Source: Coenobita brevimanus (lineage: Eukaryota > Arthropoda > Malacostraca > Decapoda > Coenobitidae). Taken from it: a DNA stretch of 64,000 nt. The DNA lies in the NCBI GenBank assembly GCA_032717465.1, contig CM064681.1, positions 13,665,954 through 13,729,953 on the forward strand. The letters are read 5' to 3'. Below are positions 57,914 through 64,000 of the stretch, piece after piece. The number at the start of each line of letters is the position of its first letter. The first letter of the stretch is position 1. Under the pieces are notes generated by a model that was not told the origin of the DNA, ran no database searches, and saw only the letters and a program-made list of their open reading frames with translations. The position numbers and the translations under genes are program-made.

Positions 57914-60900
57914 TCATCAGCATCATCCGAACCTCCTTTCCCACCCAAGGGCAGGGTGAGGAGAAGCAATGTCCAGACAGCACAAACTTGCCCAATCCAA
58001 ATAGGCCACACTTCCATTCACTCATCATTCAAGCCCCCGGAATCCTGGCTCTACCGGATACGCCAAAAACACAAACGTATCCGATTGAATCAATCCGGAC
58101 GTTCCCATGCTCACAAGGTTGCCAAAATCCCTAATCATACACAATTCCTCGCAACATTCATTCAGCCAGCTCAATCTCTTGTCAGTTCCCCTGCCTCACC
58201 AACTACCAAACCTCTCTTCCTCAGACACTCATCCACCATATCTCCACCTTCTCCTTGGTCTACCTTGCCTCCTCCCTTCTTCAAATTCGCTCAGATATAC
58301 CTTTTCACCACTCTATTGTTATCCATTCCCTCCACATGACCATACCATCTCAGGACACTCTCTTTGATTCTGATGTCCACCGACTTCCTCACGCCACACC
58401 TTTCACGAATCACTATTTCTTATCCTATCCACCCTCTGTACTCCACATACATTCCTGAGCAGTCCCATCACTGCTCTTACTCTTGACTTTTCATTTTGAT
58501 GCCGCACCATAGTCTCACACCCATGTGTTAAAGTTGGCATTAACACTCCCTCATGTAAGCCTCGTGCAGCTGCAACACTCAAGCCTCTGTTTCTTATCAA
58601 TGCCTTCATTGCACCAGCTACTTTTCTTCCTTGTGTCACTCTACTTTCACCTTCTTTTGCACCTTTTCCTCTCTTTTCTATCACTTTAGCCAAGTATTTG
58701 AACTCTCTCATCAATTCCAGTCTCTCTCTATTCACTGTGACATCACACTGGGAATCACCTTCTCTCTCAATAACCATCATTTTACTCTTTTATACATTTA
58801 CTCTCAAGACACGACACTAAAGACATCAGCAAAACTCTGCACTAGCCTACCAAGTTCTTGTCCGGTACTTGCAAGCAGTACTGCATCATCAGCATACAAC
58901 AAATTTGAGATATTCCAGCCATCACCACTCATTACCAACGCCATCCCTCTCTCCATTACTCGTGTTGTTACTTCTCTCATCTATATATATTGTACAACCA
59001 TTCGAACGCCCACACTGATCGTGAACCATTCACTTAAATGCCCATTAACCCTTACACATGCTTCGCTACCATCATAAAAACTCTTGACAGCACCTAGCAG
59101 CTTACCATCTACACCATACATGCGGCAAACTTTCCACAGTCCCTCTCTGTCTACTTTGTCGTATGCTTTTTTCAGATCCATGAATCCCATAAACACCTTA
59201 TGGTCCTTCTCGCAAGCCTTCTCTGCTATCTGTCGCACTGCAAGTACTTGATCTACACATCCTCTGCCACTCCTAAAGCCACCCTGTTCATCACTCGCTA
59301 GGACTTACTTTCTGCATAATAATTTTTCCATGTACCTTTCCTACCACACTCAGTAAACTTATGCCACGATAATTCTTGCACTCACTTTGCTCACGTTTAT
59401 TTTTGTCCAGGGGTACAATCACAGCCTTTTTCCTCTCTGCAGGCACAGTTTCACTGATCCATGCCTTCTTACATATCTCCAACAAGCACTTCATTCCACT
59501 CTCTACTACACTTAAGAATCTCCATACACCTCATCAACCCCAGCTGCTTTCCCATTTTTCAGCCGTTTCACAGCGCTCTTCACCTGTGCGAGTGTCACGT
59601 CTCCTGGTACTACATTCCTTCTCTGCACACCCCTAAACCAATCATGTTTACTGCCGCTCTGCTCTCTCTATTCCCATTCATCAGGCTTTCAAAATTTTCT
59701 TTCTATCTGGTCCTTACTTCATCTCCAAGGGTTAGTAACCTACCACCTGCATCCTTCACAGAATCACATTTCTTTCCGCTTTGATTTCTATATTTCCGCA
59801 CCTCTTTCCAGAATAATTTCCTGTTTTCAGAGCAGTTCACATTCATTTTCCTATCTAGATCATTATTTACCTCCTTCTCTTTCCTCTTGACTAGTCTTTT
59901 TACGTGCCTCTTGCTCTCGGTATACTCAGTTCTTATTTCAACTAAACCCCTATCCTGTAACCACTTTAGCCACTTCTTCCTCTTTTCGTCTACCGCTCTC
60001 TTAACCTCCTCATCCCACCATGTCGTACGCTTCTTTTTTGTTGATACTCTTGCCACACCACACACCAGTTCAGCATTCCTAACTAAGCAATCCCTATATG
60101 CATTCCACAGGCTGTCCAGATCCAATTCATCAGTTCACTGATTCTAACTCGTCCTCTATTTTGGTCCTGTAATCATTTGCCATTTCTTTGATCCTCAGCT
60201 CCTCAACTTTCCGTCTTTCTCCCTGATTGCTCCTCTCTCTCTCTTGATCCACCTCACTCCTCTCAGCTGGATCTTGCATACCACGATCATATGATCTGGC
60301 TGACCTCCACATCGTCCTCTCACAGCCCTCGTATCAGCAACCATTTCCATCATCGACCTGTCTCCGAGCACATAATCAATCAGGCTTCTTTCAACACGAT
60401 CCCCGTTTCCTCTATACCATGTATATTTATGTGCATCTTTGTGTTTGAAATACGCATTACAAATGCACAACCTCCTCTCCTGACACATATCCTTTAGTCA
60501 ATTCCCATTATCATTTTCTCCTGGTACTCCATAACAACCCATTATGTCATCCTCAGGACCAGTGCCTACTCTTCCGTTCATATCCCCTATCACGATCACT
60601 TTATAGCTCCTGGGCATTTCTCCCACTACTTCACCCAGCTCATCCCCAAACCTGTCTTTCTCTCACTCCTGTCCTCACACGGTGCATACGCTACAATCAC
60701 TGCCATTTTCACCTTCTCAAACTTGAACTTGACATACATACATCTCGAGTTGACACATTTGTAGTCTCATTCCACTCTGCCACACCTCATTCATCAACAA
60801 AGCAACTCCTTCCTTACGTCTCCCATTCATTCCCGATCTGACACATTTCACATCCTCCCACTCCTCCACTTCGCACCCTTTCATCTTCGTTTCACACAAT

Positions 60901-61061
60901 GCCATCACAGTATATCGCATTCTTGAACACATTCATCACTTCCACCCTCTTGCTCTCCTCGTTCACACCTCTCACATTCCACATGGCCATGCGAGTCTGC
61001 CCATTTGGTTGAGGCCCTGGGCAGGTATTGGGCCCTCCGAGGCTCTCTGAAGCGACTGCCA
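57914..61061 (-). mobile_element. Near-complete RTE-like LINE with perfect 13 bp target duplication
   Basis: A 3148 bp minus-strand element is bounded by identical 'tgattgcgaaaca' at 57901-57913 and 61062-61074, which re-joins the A monomer exactly. Its 3' end is a GATGATG-type tail. Its 5' end falls at an ATG (reading MAVASESLGG on the minus strand), so the 5' UTR is essentially absent or the copy is cut there. It is the only element here for which both ends are precisely defined. Confidence 0.9.
58403..61061 (-). pseudogene. RTE-like endonuclease/reverse transcriptase pseudogene
   Basis: In minus-strand order: an AP-type endonuclease start (RMAMWNVRGVNEESKR, ~61000-60945), ALCETKMKG (~60900), YTWYRGNGDRVERSLIDYVL and PDHMIV (60430-60290). 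A basic linker follows at 60125-59703 (KKKRTTWWDEEVKRA, ENRKLFWKEVRKYR). RT blocks are KAVIVPLDKNK and YRGISLLSVVGK (59460-59330), then GFMDLKKAYDKVDREGLW (59195-59140). Catalytic YADD is at 58885-58896, followed by LLASTGQELG. A small deletion near 59000 removes most of the expected QGC.MSPW motif between GVR and the following WL-like sequence, with a frameshift. Further frame breaks are present. The product would be inactive even though the insertion borders are perfect. Confidence 0.85.
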
Positions 61062-61116
61062 TGATTGCGAAACACACAATTGTTTCCAAAACTCAGAAAA
61101 CATTTCAGTCTTTTTA
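61062..61116. repeat. Satellite remnant between two LINEs
   Basis: It starts with the right target duplication and runs through 'cacacaattgtttccaaaac' to 'tttttatctgtata'. It jumps from A-type to B-type sequence, indicating an earlier deletion. Confidence 0.7.
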
Positions 61117-61423
61117 TCTGTATACCTAGGCTGCTTCTCCCAAGGAAAGGGAGGGAGCCGAAACAGGACGACACACTCCCGATTTACTCATCCACTCAAA
61201 CACATTCATTCCCATCTTAGCCCCAAAGTGGAGAAGGGACAGATCCTAACCGCACCACAACGCACGAGGGTCAACTACACAGTGCAATCAGTGACATCCG
61301 CACCTGGGCCCGACAGCAGAGCTGGTTTACCCCTGCCACATCATAATTGACCCACCCCCTTACCCGCAGCTGATCAGATGAATATGGGAGAATTTCCCCT
61401 CACGGCTGCTTCATCATTTATTC
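61117..61423 (-). mobile_element. LINE 3' UTR, second copy of the 54181 family, cut by the gap
   Basis: It matches 54193-54510 over its whole length with scattered differences, e.g. 'cctaggctgctt', 'caaggaaagggagggagccg' and 'gcacgagggtcaactgc/aca'. The coding part would lie beyond the gap. Confidence 0.8.
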
Positions 61424-61523
61424 NNNNNNNNNNNNNNNNNNNNNNNNNNNNNNNNNNNNNNNNNNNNNNNNNNNNNNNNNNNNNNNNNNNNNNNNNNNNN
61501 NNNNNNNNNNNNNNNNNNNNNNN
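61424..61523. other. Assembly gap, 100 N
   Basis: Exactly 100 unknown bases, a conventional placeholder length; the true distance is unknown. Confidence 0.99.
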
Positions 61524-62526
61524 TAGGCAATTTCCTCCAATGTACTCTTTGTGTAGCAAAATTCAGAAAACATTTCTGAGAGTTGAAAACTCTGGAAAAA
61601 AAAAAAAAGTCAGTAAAAAGGCTGAGTGGGGTAGTACGTAGGGATGAAATCGATTCACAGGTAAAAGAAGGTTGGCATTTAAGCGGTTAAAGCCCAAAGA
61701 GTTTCCATTTGATTAGAGACGTGAAAACAACTTGGAAATTTAGAAATAAAAATCATATGTTTTTATCTGTATACACTCGAGCTTTAAAGTGGCACTTCGA
61801 GCCTCCTGATGAATGATAAAAAATAGATTATTTTAGCAGTATGACAGTTCGTATGACATCATTATCCATATTTACCGAGGTAAAATCACTCGGAAAGACA
61901 ATAAATCCGTTTTTTGGAAACTTGTTGGGGTATTCATTACGAGAATATATATTATTAGAAGAAACTAAATACATAAGCGGACTGAGATACAATTTATAAA
62001 ATTCACTTGGTTTCTCATATAAAGTTTTATTGTTCGCGATGAATCTAAAAAAAAAAAAAAAATCAGGTGGCCAGGAGCTTCGACCTGAACTGCAGCCGCT
62101 TGCCATGTTTGGATTAACTCAGTTTTTTATTTCCGATGAGTAATATTTTTTTCTATATTCCAACTGTGAACTAATTACGGTTGATAACCACATCCGCTTC
62201 GGGGTAGTTAAGTACTATTTTACTGGAACGATGGCTGTATAAAGGCTTTTTTAGGCGAAATCGCTGAATATGCAACTTCCACAAATATACTCAAATCTGA
62301 TTGCGAAACACCTGCAAATTATTTCCAAAACTCAGAAGATTTCTGAGGGTGAAAAATCCACTTAGGAAACAAGTAAAATCAATTGACAGGTAAAGAGAGC
62401 AGGCATCTGAGGTGTTTAAGAACAGTAAGTTTGAATCGATGTGTGGGTCACTGAAACAAACCAGAAACTTCGAATAACGTTTTTCATCTGCAGTAAGCAC
62501 TTTAAAAATACATCGATTTGACTAGA

Positions 62527-62528
<2 letters not shown>

Positions 62529-62592
<64 letters not shown>
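62529..62592. repeat. (TA)n tract in A monomer, duplicate copy
   Basis: It corresponds to the short tract at 36797-36812 but is about four times longer. Confidence 0.95.
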
Positions 62593-62594
<2 letters not shown>

Positions 62595-63254
62595 TGAATA
62601 TATATACAGCCCTCATTTCCTTAGGTAAAATCTCTATAAAACTGAAATACATAAATGAGAAGCGTGTTGACGGGCTTTTGAGGTCTCACCTAAAAATTTC
62701 CACGGGAAAGTATAAGAACTATCGCAATACCGAAATATATTTATTACCGTTTATAACTTTATTTTTGTCATCTCCACCAGACATATATTACTTGAGATAC
62801 CAAACCAGTTTGAATCAATAGTGAATGACCCGTATTAATGTCGTGTGGAGATTATTTGGATTTTTACGCTAGGACAGGTTTCTATATGTAGTGGTAATAG
62901 ATTTATTTATTTATTTTTATTTGATACGGTAAAAGCATCCTCTTTAGGAATAAAATTCAATGTATTATGCTTGAGTGATTCTAAAACCCGCATTAATGAT
63001 GGCAAATACACTAAATATGCAACTTGGACAAACGTTCTCTAAGTTAGGTGGGAAACACTCTGAAGGTACGTAGCAAATTAAAGAAAAGCTTGTTCTGTAT
63101 TGAGGAAAAAGTTAAAGTCTCGGAAATAAGAATCAGTAAGAACGCTAAATAAGGTTATACGCAGAATGAAATCGATTCACAGATAAAGATCGTGACATTT
63201 GAGAAATTCTAAGCCCAAAGTGTTTCGTTTGATAAGGGACGTGAAAACAACTTT

Positions 63255-63965
63255 AGTCGATTTCAGGGAGTCTGACGCACTAATTTTGGCAGCTGAGGAC
63301 AGGTGCATTTGGTAACACCTGCTCGATATACTAGGACGGTGATTGGTCAATTCCGGTCATGTTTGAACGTGCGCCATGTTGACTTTGTATTCCAACCAGG
63401 GTCCACATTGTTGCAAGATACCGGATTATACAGATACAAATTAAGTATATTTTTAAAGATAAATATGTGCCTTTTAAATTACAGAGATAAACCTGAACGA
63501 CATTGATAACGCATAACTCAGTAAAGTCACAACTTCCGTTGCATACGGACACGGTTAGCGACTTATTTGTTTGTTTATGTTTTGGCTTTCGTTCACACTG
63601 CAAGCAGTTTTATTATAGTAGCATCGTTTACGTATTATTTTCTCATGTAATTTGTTTTCTCTTACTTTCCTTTCTTCCACCATTAAAGAAATTCACTTCA
63701 TTGTACAGTGATACATCCATTACTTTCCCGGCTCCTCTCTGTCGAGGGGACCTTAGATACATCATGCTAGAGGTGGCCAGGGATTGGAGTGTCTAACTAC
63801 ATCTGTCTCTATGTCTGTCTCTTATGATATTTATGAAAATATTCAGGAGAAATCAAACACCAGCTTATTAATATAAGAAATGATTTAACATGAATCTATG
63901 AATAGAAACAAATGCAGATTTTTTAAGCTACTATTTTCAATGAAGGTAACACTAAATATATGTAT

Positions 63966-64000
<35 letters not shown>
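63255..64000. mobile_element. Left part of the inverted-repeat transposon, duplicate copy
   Basis: It begins 'gtcgatttcagggagtctg' after 'gtgaaaacaactt' and follows 37395-38130, ending in the TA tract at the window edge. The right inverted repeat lies outside the window. Confidence 0.8.

Larger units (their letters stand above)
61524..64000. repeat. Second copy of the 35797-38168 segment
   Basis: It runs collinearly with 35797 onward: the same satellite block, TA tract (62529-62592), transposon left end and internal TA tract. Differences are mostly small insertions or deletions. The left border coincides with the gap and the right border is the window end. Confidence 0.9.

Noticed and set aside
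57740..58339. 199-residue plus frame
   Set aside because: Antisense of the 3' end of the RTE-like LINE; no domain.

Overview
The window is repeat-dominated animal DNA with no intact host protein-coding gene that I can support. All long open frames are decayed retrotransposon pieces or low-complexity artefacts: His/Thr runs from GT tracts, Tyr/Ile runs from TA tracts, Val/Ile/Met runs from ATC arrays. Many long GT and TA microsatellites, stacked RTE-like and Jockey/CR1-like LINEs, tRNA- and 5S-derived SINEs and diverged satellite suggest an invertebrate, most likely an arthropod and possibly a decapod crustacean. That assignment is inference from repeat style.

Region 1 (1-27170) is a tandem macrosatellite with 5.85-6.73 kb units. 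Four units are complete and a fifth is broken; the left end lies outside the window. Each unit carries a GTGAATGA-type minisatellite, an ~87 bp minisatellite, an ATC-rich tract, a tRNA-derived SINE, a GT tract, a triple 78 bp repeat and a remnant of one LINE. Unit 2 alone keeps the 3' part of that LINE; unit 1 alone keeps a second, minus-strand SINE between two GT tracts. Units 3 and 5 share private variants, which hints at a two-unit higher-order period. The array ends abruptly in a GGT/GCG/GTGT block.

Region 2 (27171-28809) holds two head-to-head copies of one LINE segment around a pure TA tract, forming an imperfect ~300 bp inverted repeat.

Region 3 (28806-64000) is an old, diverged satellite built on an A-B dimer (monomers ~0.71-0.77 kb, themselves homologous), into which mobile elements are nested. 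These include a minus-strand Jockey/CR1-like LINE (29305-32408), a 5S rRNA-derived SINE within a TA tract flanked by inverted LINE fragments (32784-35725), a DNA transposon with ~290 bp inverted repeats (37395-38685), a second Jockey/CR1-like LINE broken by another DNA transposon (39120-42477), several tRNA-type SINEs, a third Jockey/CR1-like LINE (55530-57346) and a nearly complete RTE-like LINE with a perfect 13 bp target duplication (57914-61061). A 100-base assembly gap lies at 61424-61523; sequence to its right is a noisier second copy of 35797-38168.

The most interesting signals are the 13 nt 3' tail shared by the 5S SINE and the LINE kept in unit 2 (a likely SINE/LINE partnership), repeated use of TA tracts at one fixed satellite position as sites of nested insertion, inverted LINE pairs around TA tracts, and the unit-by-unit record of deletions in the macrosatellite.
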